From positions 21,793 through 85,792 of the forward strand of contig JAQGBZ010000275.1 in the NCBI GenBank assembly GCA_034687125.1: 64,000 nucleotides of DNA, in the 5' to 3' direction. This document shows positions 1-12,700 of this stretch, one piece after another. Below the pieces are notes generated by a model that saw only the letters and a list, made by a program, of their open reading frames with translations, was not told the origin of the DNA and ran no database searches. Within the stretch, counting starts at the first letter, position 1, and each line of letters begins with the position of its first letter. The DNA is from Neelides folsomi (Eukaryota > Arthropoda > Collembola > Neelipleona > Neelidae). The position numbers and the translations under genes were made by a program.

Positions 1-110
1 CAGTTTTGTAATTTGTTTATTTCATCCATTACGTAAATTATCTGTATTTTAACTAATAAATATGTATAATGTATGACTAACATAATATTGGATTATTGGA
101 TATTTTCCAG

Positions 111-1823
111 GGACTACTAGAAACTTTTGTTGGATTGGGTTTGAGTGTTGGACCGGCAATTGGAGGACTTTTGTACGATGTAAGTAAATTCATTTATTAT
201 TTCGAAAATAAAAATGGATATAATAATCATTTATTCTTATTATGAGTTATGTACAAGTTCCATAAAATCTAATGATCCTTTGTATCCTCTTAGCTCGGCG
301 GCTATCAACTTCCATTTTTCACATTAGGAGGAGTGATGCTCTTAACCATTCCTCTCAACTTGTACCTTTTACCATCAAGCGAATACGATGAAGATTCAAT
401 GGAGAAGACTCACGGAATTTGGCATCTTCTCAAAGAACCTCCGGTCATCATCCTCTGCTTCGTCATCGTTGTTGCTTCTAACACTTGGGGATTTCTCGAC
501 CCAACTCTTGAGCCGCATTTAAGAGAAGTAATTCACCATTAAAAACCTAGAAAAAGCAATGATAATTTACATGAGTTTAACTTTGAATTAATTCCAATCA
601 ACATTTGTTCTAAAGTTCAACTTGTCAGCGAAACAACTCGGCCTCTTCTTTTTACTCAGCTCTTTACTTTACGCTGTCTCGAGTCCCTTTTGGGGTTTCA
701 TGGCTGACCGAATGACTCAAACTTACGTCCTTATGGTCGTCGGCCTTGTCTTTTCAGCTTTTGGACTCTTACTTATTGGCCCGTCACCTTTGGTCCAATC
801 CTTAGGCTTGGAAAAGTATTAATTAAACGCCAATTTTTGATTTTATTACAAATACTCTTATACTTTTATTTAGTTAGAATTATTTAGAAAAATCTACTTT
901 GTAAAAAAATACAATATTACATAATTGAATACTTTATTGATTCTACAATCTTATATTGCAAATGTATTTCTGATCTTTTTAGCTCAATATGGCTCAATAT
1001 CGTAGCTTTGATAATCCTTGGAACTGCAATATCAATGGTTTTACTTCCAACATTTGAAGCCATCTTAGATTATGCATTGTAAGTTAAACTTTTATTTCTT
1101 GTGGGAAATGAATGTTCAAATTATTTAATTACAGAGAAGCCGGATACAAAGATGAGACTTCAACATATGGGATCATTGCCGGACTTTGGTCTTCAATGTA
1201 TTCATTGGGGTAAAAAATAAGAAATATACAAAATTAATAAATTGCAAAGATACTCGAATTTAATTATAAGTTAAATATTTAATCTCTATTTTATAGCGAA
1301 GTGATCGGACCTTCATTGGGAGGGTTTTTAATGGAACATTACGGATTCCCAATTTGTTCTTCGGTCATGGCTGCTTTGTGCATAATTATTGTAAGTTTAG
1401 TTACAAATTAGAGAATTGGTGTATAATGACAGCATAATATGGATTTGAAAAAAATATTATTTTCAGGCGATGATTGTTTTACTCTACTTTACATTCAACC
1501 CACAAGGAGCAATGGGCATAGCAGACACAATTCGGAGAAATAGCTCAAGAGAGAGAAATTCAGAAAAGCTCTCAGACAGTGGCATAAGCGGAGAATCTTC
1601 AAAGTCCTCGTCATCCTCAACATTAGATGTTTTAAATGAAACAAGTCCACTTTTGTCAAAAAGCGTCCCTGGGTCTTTTGAGAGAAGAAAGTCGGAATTG
1701 GGCGACCGCGAGTTCCCCGTTGGGAATCAATCATATGAAGGGAAAAGTTTTGAATATGGCACGAGCTTTCCGCAAATATTGAAGACTGTGGGAGTGACGG
1801 CTACTGGTGCTGTAGAAGTTTGA
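111..1823 (+). CDS. SLC18B1-like major facilitator transporter, 3' part
   Basis: Membrane transporter of the major facilitator superfamily, closest to SLC18B1 (the vesicular polyamine/amine carrier group). Seven exons are visible: 111-179, 294-527, 616-815, 983-1078, 1135-1209, 1297-1390 and 1467-1823. All joins are GT-AG and in phase; the 5' exons lie before the window. The first exon encodes the MFS motif ETFVGLGLSVGPAIGGLLYD (motif-C type, glycine-rich antiporter helix). Later exons give hydrophobic helices separated by short loops, including a second GPSLGGF glycine motif. The last exon ends in a Ser-rich cytosolic tail of about 100 residues with an acidic dileucine sorting signal (ETSPLL). 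Start and N-terminal helices are not visible. Family is firm; the exact substrate is inferred only. Confidence 0.85.
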
Positions 1824-2725
1824 GTCACAAACACATCAATGTGTATAAAACATCAGTTTTATTAAATAGCAGTATCAAATGAATTCTACGTTATTGAAAT
1901 GTGATAGTTAAGTGCTCAAAGATTAATTCAGTCAATTTCTTTTTAACCTGAATGTATTTAATACATACAATAATAATCATTATGATAGACCTTAAACTTA
2001 CTGCTTTCAGAGTCCAGACGTTGAAGCAAATTCAATTTACCCAACTTATTTATTATATAAAATATTATATAGGTACTTCTTATAATTAAATACATATTAT
2101 TGTATTAAATACCCAATGTCAGAAATACTTATTAAAAATATATATTACCTATGTATAAGATGTAAAATATATATATATTATATCTTATACATATATATAT
2201 ATTTTACATTATTAAAAGACTACCTGAGACATGTTAGATGAAAAACATGATTCAAATATCAATTCATGAAAATGTTTAATCATTTGATATTACCTAATTA
2301 CTTAATTAATATTGGATAAGGATATGCCAAATCATTACATGCTTAATCAAATGTACTATAATAATAATTTTATTATACATATTATGTAAGTATTAATCGC
2401 ACAAACTCTATAATTTTAATGAGATATTGCTAATGTAGACTTTTGCAAATAGACATTATGTATTTTTCTTCAAGTCTCAAATACGGTTCATTCAAAGAAT
2501 TATTACTTTCTTTTCTTTAATCTTATTTCAATCTTAATAATTAATCTATCTTTTATTTCTTCATTATAATTCACATTTAATTATTTTTCCATAGATTATT
2601 GCATTACTTTTTGCTTATATATAATGTTATATAAATAATTGAATTGTCTAAAAATCTGGCAAATAAAAGACAACTTATTCATAGATGATAGATCTTAACA
2701 TAATGATTTTATTTCCATTTTTATA
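1824..2725. other. AT-rich intergenic spacer between convergent genes
   Basis: No coding signal. This stretch separates the 3' ends of the SLC18B1-like (+) and N-acetyltransferase-like (-) genes. It holds the AT palindrome at 2159-2211 and several AATAAA-like poly(A) motifs. Nothing else recognised. Confidence 0.6.
2159..2211. repeat. AT-rich palindrome (hairpin-forming)
   Basis: ATGTAAAATATATATATA is followed after a short AT spacer by its near-perfect reverse complement ending TATATTTTACAT. It would form a strong hairpin or cruciform. It is probably a simple (TA)n-derived palindrome rather than a functional site. Confidence 0.6.
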
Positions 2726-3891
2726 TTATATATTAATCACTTCATCCGTTCTCTTATATTTCAAATGTATTTCTGCAGCCCGATCATATTTCCTTTTCTC
2801 CACAAGAGGAAAAAACTTTTCTACAGTTGGCCACATTTCTTCATAACTTTCAAAGCTCTGTTTTTCGACCTCATCGTTGCTAACCAAGAAATATTTTAAC
2901 CCCCACATAAGGACAAATTTAAAAGACCCATCCTCGTTCAGTTCAATGTATCGGCAAAAAACAGGTCCATGTTGGAAAAAAACAGATTTATCAACATCGG
3001 TAAAAATTTGCTTCATTGTTTCTTTGAAATATTCATGATCTCGCGGTTCTTGTGACATTATTTGCAAGAGATATTCTTCGGTATCCTAAATAAGAAAAAT
3101 CTTAAACTCTTAACTCAATTAACTAATTTTATGCATTCTACATACCTAGTATATTTTACAAATACTGATAGTTATGTTGATAATTTTTCCATACATAAAA
3201 CCCTCGATAAAAGTCTCCTTTAATGTTAACTCTTTGGAAAATTTGATTTTCTTTGTCATATCGAATCTGAGCTTCAAATCCAGCAGAGGAAAAAGTGAAA
3301 ACTTGTCCTTCTTTGATTTTATGGAGCGGGACGAGTTTATGAAAAATTTGACAGCAACCGGCGTCAATGGCCCACAACTCTTGTGGAGAATCCCCTGGAA
3401 CAACGCAGAAAACGTGATTGTTCGGTGGAAGATTCTCCTTGATAAATGATGATCTTGCTGAATAAGCTCCGTAGCCAAGAGCCGTTAAGAGATTTGCCAA
3501 AAAGAAATTGTTGTCAATGCAAACTCCGCCGATTCCCTCAAGACAAAGTTTGATTGAGGAGCTTTTGGTTGGCTCGGTTTGATTCAAAATTAGGTCGATG
3601 TTCTAAAGAAAAACGAATTCTTTAAAAATAATGGCTATACATAGGTAGGATATGTATGTAAGTTTAACTTAAAAGACATTTATGATGATAATTCTTAACT
3701 CTTATAAAATGAATTAATATTTGGAACATTACTTGAAAGTAATTATTGAGAAGATAACTCCAATAAATCTTTTTGAGTTCTCCCCATTTATCCTTTTTAA
3801 ATTCAGTTTCCCAATCTGAATTTGGAAACGTGATGTTTAGTTTGTATTCCAAGTAATTCAACGCTTCTGTTTTTTTTAATTCTTTGGCCAT
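2726..3891 (-). CDS. Arylamine N-acetyltransferase-like protein
   Basis: Predicted 308-residue cytosolic enzyme of the NAT family, which transfers acetyl from acetyl-CoA to arylamines or hydrazines through a Cys-His-Asp triad. Exons: 3891-3733, 3602-3195 and 3085-2726, all phase 0. The motif GGVCIDNNFFLANLL places the candidate nucleophile at Cys81. His116 (NNHVFCVV) and Asp133 (LWAIDAG) follow at spacings close to the family pattern. The length matches the usual 280-300 residues. The canonical RGG before Cys is IGG here, and overall similarity is low, so substrate specificity cannot be inferred. The exon 2 donor is taken as TTTTAT|GTATGG because reading on reaches a stop. It could belong to a diverged NAT-like subfamily. 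Confidence 0.75.
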
Positions 3892-6700
3892 ATTTCGTAG
3901 TTATATTGTAAGCTATTTACTAATCTTCTTATAATATTAAGGTAATCTTTAATTTTAAGAGAAAGAACTAATAAAATGCCTTAAGAATTTAAGCCAATAA
4001 ACATTATCGGTTAATGGGTATTTTAAATTCACTTTCACACTAAATACTTATCAAATGTATTTTTATGTTAAATATGTATACATAAGTGACCTAACCATAA
4101 AATATGCAAAATAATGTCTGATATACTGATATTGGATGTTGAAGGTTGAGTCCTTGAGTTTTACTCGTATTACATAAAATTAAAATGTACTTTAATCATA
4201 GTCTATTGATGTAATAAAAGAGTTCATATAAAAGATATTGCTGCATTTGTGTGAAAGTGAATAGTGAAACCAATTAAAGAAATTAAAATTGAAATAATGA
4301 TGATAAATTTTTTATTAAATATTTTTGGCACAATTAAAAAAGAATTTATTATATGCTACAGTATAGGCTCATGACTCGTGAATTAATCACTTCAATGATT
4401 AATTTATTCTTATTCTTAGATATATATATTTATGTATATATTATATCATATACAATAATATCATGATGTATCATGAAAATTATCATATAAATATTTGACT
4501 AGGTAGAGTAAATTATAAAAAATCACTAATATGCAAGAAAATTGTATATTAAATGACTTAATTGGTTGAATTTTATGATAATCAAATTACAAAAATGGTG
4601 AATTTAAATTATTCCTCTATACAATACAATATAACATATATACCTTATGTAAATCAAAAGTATATTTCGTGTAAATATTTAAAAATCATCGCCATTTTCT
4701 ATTAAATAATATAAACAACATTGTTACTTATTATCGTAACTTTCTGTTAATGGATAATTATTTTTTCTACATGAACTATAAGTATTTATAACAGCTGTAA
4801 CTGTCTGTAGTAACTATTATATCTGTTAGTAATTAGTAATTAGATTCATATTCATTGGTTTATTTGTCAATATCTACCTACACAGATTGATTAGGTATTA
4901 TTAATAAAGGCAACAAGTTACTTTTTAAGAAAAACTTTAAAATACACATTTTGTAACATTCTAAATTCTAATACATATTGAACAAATTATGCAATATTTA
5001 ATTATTAACAACAATATTTTCTATATTAACTCATAAATATGTAATATTATATAAACACATATTATAGCAATGTAAATTATTGTTATATTATTTAAACACA
5101 TTTTTCTTTATACACTACTAGTGATTTTTAATTACATATTAAATACGTAGTATTATGACAGACCACTTCAAGTTTCTCACTACATACATTCAAGTTTATG
5201 TATTCGTCAATTCCATTATAATTAAGTAACTTATTAATTCATTCATCAAGGCTTGGTTAGTCACAATGTGTAAAGATGCGGTAAAATGTTAATAAAGAAA
5301 ACTCCATACAACTACATTAAATAGATAATTAAAAAATTGTAAACATGAACTTGGTTAACCATTACCATTAATGTACAATGAAATATAAAATAAAATTGTA
5401 ATTTAGGTATAATCGATTGCAATTTAAAAAATGGTTAGATTAATTTAAAATGTCCTTAATAAAGGAATTTAGGTATTAAAAAAATAATATGTAATTATCT
5501 AGAATATGACCTAAGCATACAAAATAGCTTTACTTTAACAATTTAGTGAGTAAAACTTGCCTAAATTTAAGTAGTAATGTATTTGCGATAATGAATAATT
5601 ATTAATTAATTAATAACCCGTTCTAATTTTAAGCACGCTGAATAGAAAAAAATAACAACGGTATGTCTTGCATGGACTAATTATAATTATTAGCTGTATT
5701 AAATGTAGTTCGGATTCCTAATAAATGTCAACAACAAATTGAGATTTTCATCAACAACTGTACTACAACTTTTAGTTATCTTTATTGTTTTTATTAGGAG
5801 TATTCGTGCACCCGTCACCTTTATGTTTATTTACATGTAATTGTGTTTATGGTTTGATTCTAAAATGACTAAAATATTGCCTATGTTAAATATTTGTTTC
5901 CTTCTTAAAATGTTTTTGAATTTATTGAAATAATCAGAAAGTGTTCCTTTGTTGAAAAATTTAACATGAACTTGACATTAGGAATTGGTGACTTTTTATT
6001 ATTTACATTTATTTATTTTATCCTTAACCTAAAACATCATACATTCAAAGATTCTACTGAAGGGTTTTTTCTTAAATGTAATTGTTTCTTAAATGTATTA
6101 GAGTTCGACTATGACTATAAGTGACTATTATTTCAATTGAGACTCTTTAGGAGTTTAAACGGTCAGTGCAGTTGAATCTTAATTGAAAAGGTATTAAAGG
6201 TCATTTATCAAAATGTAAATAGAAAAGTGCAGTCGAGTCGGTAGAGTCCTTTTTAATTATTAGGTCCATTTTGATAAATCTGTGATTTTGATATTATTTA
6301 ACATTACGCTCTCATACTTTGAAAATAATGGGCCGTCTTTTTAAATGCATTTTTAATTATGTAAATTATTCAATTTGTATCAAAGTACATACCTCATTTG
6401 CTATCATTTAACAGTGTCATTATAATTGAATAAACAATTGTCAACACTCTCTAAACTTGTGTTATTTGCTTTCTCAATACATCTCTTTTACTTTTAGTTA
6501 AAATGCTTTGCATTCAAAGACCTTGTTCAATTGTCAATTAAAAGGAGCAAACCAATACCTAACTATGTTTAATCCTAATTAAATTGATATATGGCAGTCT
6601 CTACGTTGAGGATAACAATAAATGTAATTTAATTATTGAGTTTAGACCAGATCTATGTACTTAAGAGCTGTCAATCATTGTATATAAAAAAGATCTCCTT
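3892..6700. other. Long AT-rich intergenic region
   Basis: About 2.8 kb upstream of the NAT-like gene and downstream of the AJM-1-like gene. I found no open frame with splice support, no RNA gene and no clear transposon ends. Only AT-rich simple sequence and TATA-like runs are present; the NAT-like promoter must lie at its left edge. Confidence 0.6.
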
Positions 6701-9700
6701 TTAGTCGTAGTCGTACGTCTGTTCGGAAATATTGATTGTTTCCACATTAAGGTGCGGGGAGTTAAGTTGAATGCCATCGACGTAGTCAGAGGATTCGGGC
6801 ATGATGACGCACATGAACTGCTTCCCCGTCGTGGTGTTCCTCGGGTGGATGGTGACGGGAAGGAAAGGCTCATCATTCTCCACGTAGTTGGACAGTCGCG
6901 AATAAATGTCTGGATAAGTCCGTCGCAGATCCACGCCACGTTGGTTCAAATGCTTTTGGATGTTTGCAAATGAAATTTCCCGCATCCGTCGATGGTCACT
7001 ACTGTTCAGCTACATTATTTAAATAAACCTCCGTGTAATTCAAATCTTAATATTTTCTTCATCAATATACTAGCCTCAATGTCACTTAATTGATCAAAAG
7101 TCAATAATATTGAATTAAATTAATAATTAGTCAATTTGTGACATGAGGTTAGCTATACCAATTTTGAAGAATTCTTACCCGATGGGCTGGCGGAGCAGGA
7201 ACTGATTTGAGGATCAAAGTGTCATTTTGTGGTTCTGAATCGGTTTCCCCAGGTGTGTCAAACACCTCTGTGGGTTCATCTGGGAGCTGATGAGAAGGGA
7301 CAGAGGCATGGTGATGGGCCACGTTCTCGTCGAAGGATCGTGGAATGAGGAGACGGATCTTGGACGAACGAGAAATCATTTCCCGTTCCCATTTCACAGC
7401 ACCAGACGTCGGAACTTCGTTGACCACGCACACACTCACGTAGAGAACAAATCGACTATCGATGTTATAATTTCGAACTTGCTCACTCAGCTCGGAAAAT
7501 GTGCTTGGGCCCATCTCTTCTGGAAGGACGTCTCCGTTTGGAATGTACCTTTAGATAAATATTAATTAAATTACCAAATTAGTTTATTATTACCATTATT
7601 AGCACTAATTATATGATAATGGTGATTAGACTGTGAAAATATGTTTTACCAAGGTTCAGGTAATTCAGGTAGTCCACCACTTAGGAATCTCTCAGCCCTG
7701 TCGGGGCTTGAAAAGAAAAGTTTAACACAGCCGCGCCCTTTTGCTAAAACTCCACGTTTCGCTATGGCACTCAAATGACCCACAACGAACGAATCGTCCT
7801 TAACATGATTGATAATTTGCTAAAAAAAAGAAAATTCAATTACAATTATTAATTGCTACAAAAAATAAAATTAATAAATGTCTCGCTTTTAGAGCCAACA
7901 ATATGTATAAAGAATACTAAACTAAACTTGTACTTTGTAAAATTGTGAATTTGCGAAGAAAGAAAATTTTATTTGAGCCAACCTTGCAGAGAGCTCCAAC
8001 ACGAGATTGCATGCAGACTTTCTTATGTTTATCCCAATGGGCTCGTCGGCAATCCCGAGAGCAGTAGAACGCATTGCAGTTATGACACTGTGACAAATGA
8101 ATAGAAATGATTCACTTACGCATCCTTTCTTATTTCCGACCCTTTCCATCATCAAACAAAAACCATGTTTCAAATTACCGTCTTGAATTCTCTTCTTGCC
8201 TCAAGCCCATTCGCCGTTTTTCCGCATTTTGAATTTCGGCAATGAATTGTGCCTGCTGAAAAAGCAATTTAAAATTATGAATAATTTTTTCACTTTATGT
8301 ATTGAGTGCATTAGTTAATTTAATAAGAACAAAGACTTGCCCAAAGGTTCAGAGTCTTTTTTGGATCTTGAACTACTTTTTTCTTCTTTATCGGAGACGT
8401 CGAGATCGAAGGAAACTCGCCGTTGTCGGGCCGTGAGGGGACTCGACTCGTTCATCAAACTCGCAATCACATTATTAATGATCCCAATACTCTGTTGAGT
8501 CTGGGAATAAGAACTGTCTTCTTCTGGGTTTTGGTCGCTTTGTCTTAATGGGCTTTTGGATCCTTCTCCTTCCCTGGTAGGGTCAAGGGGCAGAGAGGGG
8601 TCAGTATAGGGAGGTGTTGACCTCGAGCCCCGATTTTCACTCTCAAGGAGCATTGTCCGATTCCTGGCAATGACGTCGTCGGCCGTGGCCTGAAGCTCAC
8701 TTGCACTGCTCCCTGAATTAAAAGGGGAGGGAGGTTTAGGAAACGTCTCTGGTACTCGAGAAACGAAGTCGTCATCAGAGACGAGGAAAAGGGCCGCGTC
8801 CTCGGGAGCCTGATTCATCCGTTCTTGCCAATCGGAGACAGTAGGAGATGGGAGCTTCTTTTCTTCAGCTCGTGATGCAGATGAACTTCGACCCTGACAT
8901 GGGGAGATCCCTAAGATACCGCCAAAACCCATTTTAAAATTTCCCACCATTCCCATTTTATTTCCATTTTTAGTATAATGTTAACTATTTACATTATTAG
9001 TAGTGCTATTTATTAATCATTAGTTTAATATTACTGGCTATTAATATTTATTAATAATGGTTTATTAATGGTCTATTTATTAATATAATGGTTTTACAAA
9101 CAATCAATTCAAACAAAATTGTAAATGATTAGTTATAAAATAAAAAGCGTTATCGAAGACCGTGAGAGCGTGAGAGGCTCAGAACAATTGTGGAATAGCG
9201 ATCGGGAATTGGCGGGGTTTTGTAAATTAAACTTTAATGGAATGGTTAGTGGTCGAATAAATATTGTATATATCTTAAAATTTCTTAATGTAAAGACATG
9301 GAACGAGAGGCTTTGACTAAGATTCGATAAAATGAAAATAAATTTTTGCCGTACCTTTGGGTCGTGCCCTGATCTTTTTAGGTCGCCTCAGAGCGAGCAA
9401 GGAATCGAGTCTACATTCGAAAGAATGGTGAGAAAGGAAATTCAACTCAAGACAGAAATCTTACATATCTTCCAAAGTGGGCGAAGAGACTGAAGAGGAG
9501 TTCGATCGCTCTTCCACTCGCTCTGAATCCAATAAACAACCAACTTCATGCACCAATCAAGAAATTAAATATTGTGAGTGTATTATTATCAAGGAGTTAA
9601 CTTCCATTGTTATTTCAATATTAAACTACATTTTGTTAAGTCGACAAAACACACCTAAGTTGTATGTTATAATTAGTGTTTAATCAAATTGCTTTTTCTC

Positions 9701-12700
9701 ACGTTTTCACAACTTTCTCTCAAAGTTGAAAATTTTGGCAATTGAAAGAATGTGACATTCAGTTTTTTAAGTATTTGTAAATATTAGTATATGAAAATTT
9801 AATTTTGAGAAAAAACTTTAAAAAATGTCTAAATAAATGGAATTGTATACATTTGTGTACATTTGTTTGTATTAGTACTATTAGTGTTTAAATATGTGTG
9901 AGTGATTGTTAATAAAAAATGGAAATAACTGTTATGTGAAAATGAATTTTACGTTATCGAAGATTGATCCATTTATGGATTCATTTAACGGCGGATGTAA
10001 GCTGAATACAAAGACACTTCCCCATATCTTACCACATTTAAGTCATTTATAATAAATTCATTAATAAATGCCTAACGTATAGTATGTGCCTACCTGCTGC
10101 TAAAAGTATGTTAAGGTATTTTACTAAAACAATAAAAAAGTATTCAATAAATTATAAGTGAATTCAAAGTGTTGCAATTTTCAGTATCATGCACAAAGAC
10201 ATTTGTGCGAATTCTGCAAATAATGTAAAGCATAAAATGAATTCAATAAAATTACAATAATAAGTATCGATTGAAATGAACGAATAATAACGTGAACATG
10301 ATTGAACTTTTTGATTGTCAATTTGCTCAGGATAATGATGATGAGGCTTGTAATATGGAGATAGCTTATAAACATAACATTTTGATTTAACAAGGAACCA
10401 CAATATTTAACTACATTTAAGAATAAATGCAAGCAAAAAAAAGGTGCAAAAAAATAATAAATACGAAATAAAGGTTCATCTTTATTAAATTGGCTATTAA
10501 ATTTAAATACATTAACAATAATAAATAGAACAAAATTTAATGGTGAATACTAGTGTAATAATTTAAATTAACCGTCAAAATTGCAAACATGTAATAATGT
10601 ATAATAATGATACAACGTAAAACTGATGATCTTAACAATAAGTTCAACTAGTATAATCGCTAGATTACAATATTTATAACAATGAGAATAAGTATAACAA
10701 AACTCATTATTGTTCAATAAATAATCAAATTATTAAAACTACTAAAAATTTAGTTCATTTATATAAAAATGAATTCAAGTGGATAAATAAAGCTAATTTT
10801 GTTTAAAACATAAAATTTGGTCAGAGAATAAAAGACTCATAAGGATATTGATTTATGCGATAAGGTACTCACCGTTCCGAATGAGATAAGAATTTGTGAA
10901 ATTCGACGGGGAGTCTTCTTGTTTCCCATTTTGTCCATTGGAGGAATCTCTTGGTGGTGGTGGCGGCGGAGCACGTGGTTCTTCCTTCGCCGACGAGGAT
11001 TTTAACTGTGATGGGAGTTTAGGTCCTTTGGGGTCAAATTGAAACACGTTTCTCTTGGCATTTAGGCGGGAAGAAGGGAGAATCACTGGCGGTGTGTCCG
11101 GCGTGCTCGGGGAGTCCAATGGCTTCGTTCCAACAAAAGAACTCTCAAGCCAGACGAATCCTCTTCTTGGAGAACTTCCTCCATTTGCTCCATCATACGG
11201 CTTGGCCTCATTCACATAATCAACGATCGCATTCGACACTTCTTTTATCGAACTCCGAACCCTACAAAAACAAAACCAACAGTTTTAATTCATTACTCAA
11301 ATAGCCCAAATTCATTAAATCAGTCAAATGTGTCTAAACAAATAAACAAAGGAATTAAGCTATCAATTCGGATCATTAATCCAAGTAATAAAAATGACAA
11401 AAGTGAATGAAAAAAAAGAATGACAAAAGTGAATGATAAAAAAGAATGATAAAAATCCTAATGACCTGTTAAGCGATTTGTGACTGCTTGATTCTTCACT
11501 ATTGTTAAGACTGAGGTCGGAGGAAACGACGTGTTTGTCTTTTGGAGAAACCGAGTGTTCGACGGTGATTTCGGGATTTTCCTTCTCGTAGCCAGGCGCA
11601 ATGGATAGGGGTTTACTCTTGTGGGCCAAGAGGTCAGCAGCGAGACGCTCGGCCGGTGTGCGATAGATTGACTTGGACGTGAGGCGCTCTTGGGAACGCC
11701 ATCCATAATAGGGTTGTTTGGTGTAGCTCTGCCGTGACATTGGGCCCGAAGAAACAGGCGTAGAATGGGATGTTCCGATCCCACTCACCGGGGACGGGCT
11801 CGGCGACAAAGACGCGGGGCTCGCTCCACAACTCATCCTCGCAGATGAGAACCGAGTCATTGAATAAGGCATCCCATATCTAATTAAAGTGGTTAATTGT
11901 CAATTACCATAATTAATTATTAATTACCATAATTAATTATTAAGCATCTTCATTGTGAAATTCACTAGGACTCTTTTGTGTTGACTATTTTATTATTGAT
12001 GAAGAGATGACTTACGTGAATGAGCTTCTCTCATAGTAAGGTGAAGGGCTGGCACTTGCCGTTGAACTCGGGCTCATTAAGGATTCTCTTGAAGATCTTC
12101 CACCCGTTGAGGCTGTGCCGCTCCTCACTCGACTCGAAAAACCCGTGCGACTCCCTGAAATGTCCATTTAATTAACAGGGTGAACCAAGGGCCTATATGA
12201 ACAATATGTTCACTATTTGGCTGAAAATCCAATTCCTACTTAAGGAAAAATTATGGAGCTGAAGTTATCTAATGTATGATTTTACTAATGAACAACGGTT
12301 TAAAAACCTTTAGCGATTTTTAATGACGCACATTAAGGTTCGAAGAAACTCATATTCACAATAGGAATAATATTTACTCCTTAAATACTATGATACTTTA
12401 TAGTACTGTAACTTTTAGGGTGTATACGACAAATGGTTCGTCACTTTAACCAAAAACGATAATGTTATTATTGTGACTCACAAATATCTGTAACACTATT
12501 TATTGGACTCAATGGGATGTTTACATATTTGTAATATGAGTAGTTTATTTTAATTGAGATTCATATCGTAAACATTAGTTTTATGAACTCTGAACAGTCT
12601 GGCTCTGAACTGTACTACATATAGTCGGCAAGTTCAAAAACATTCCTTGTTTAATTTGTTTACAAAAATTCATTAATATGGTTATTTTTTTATATTTATT

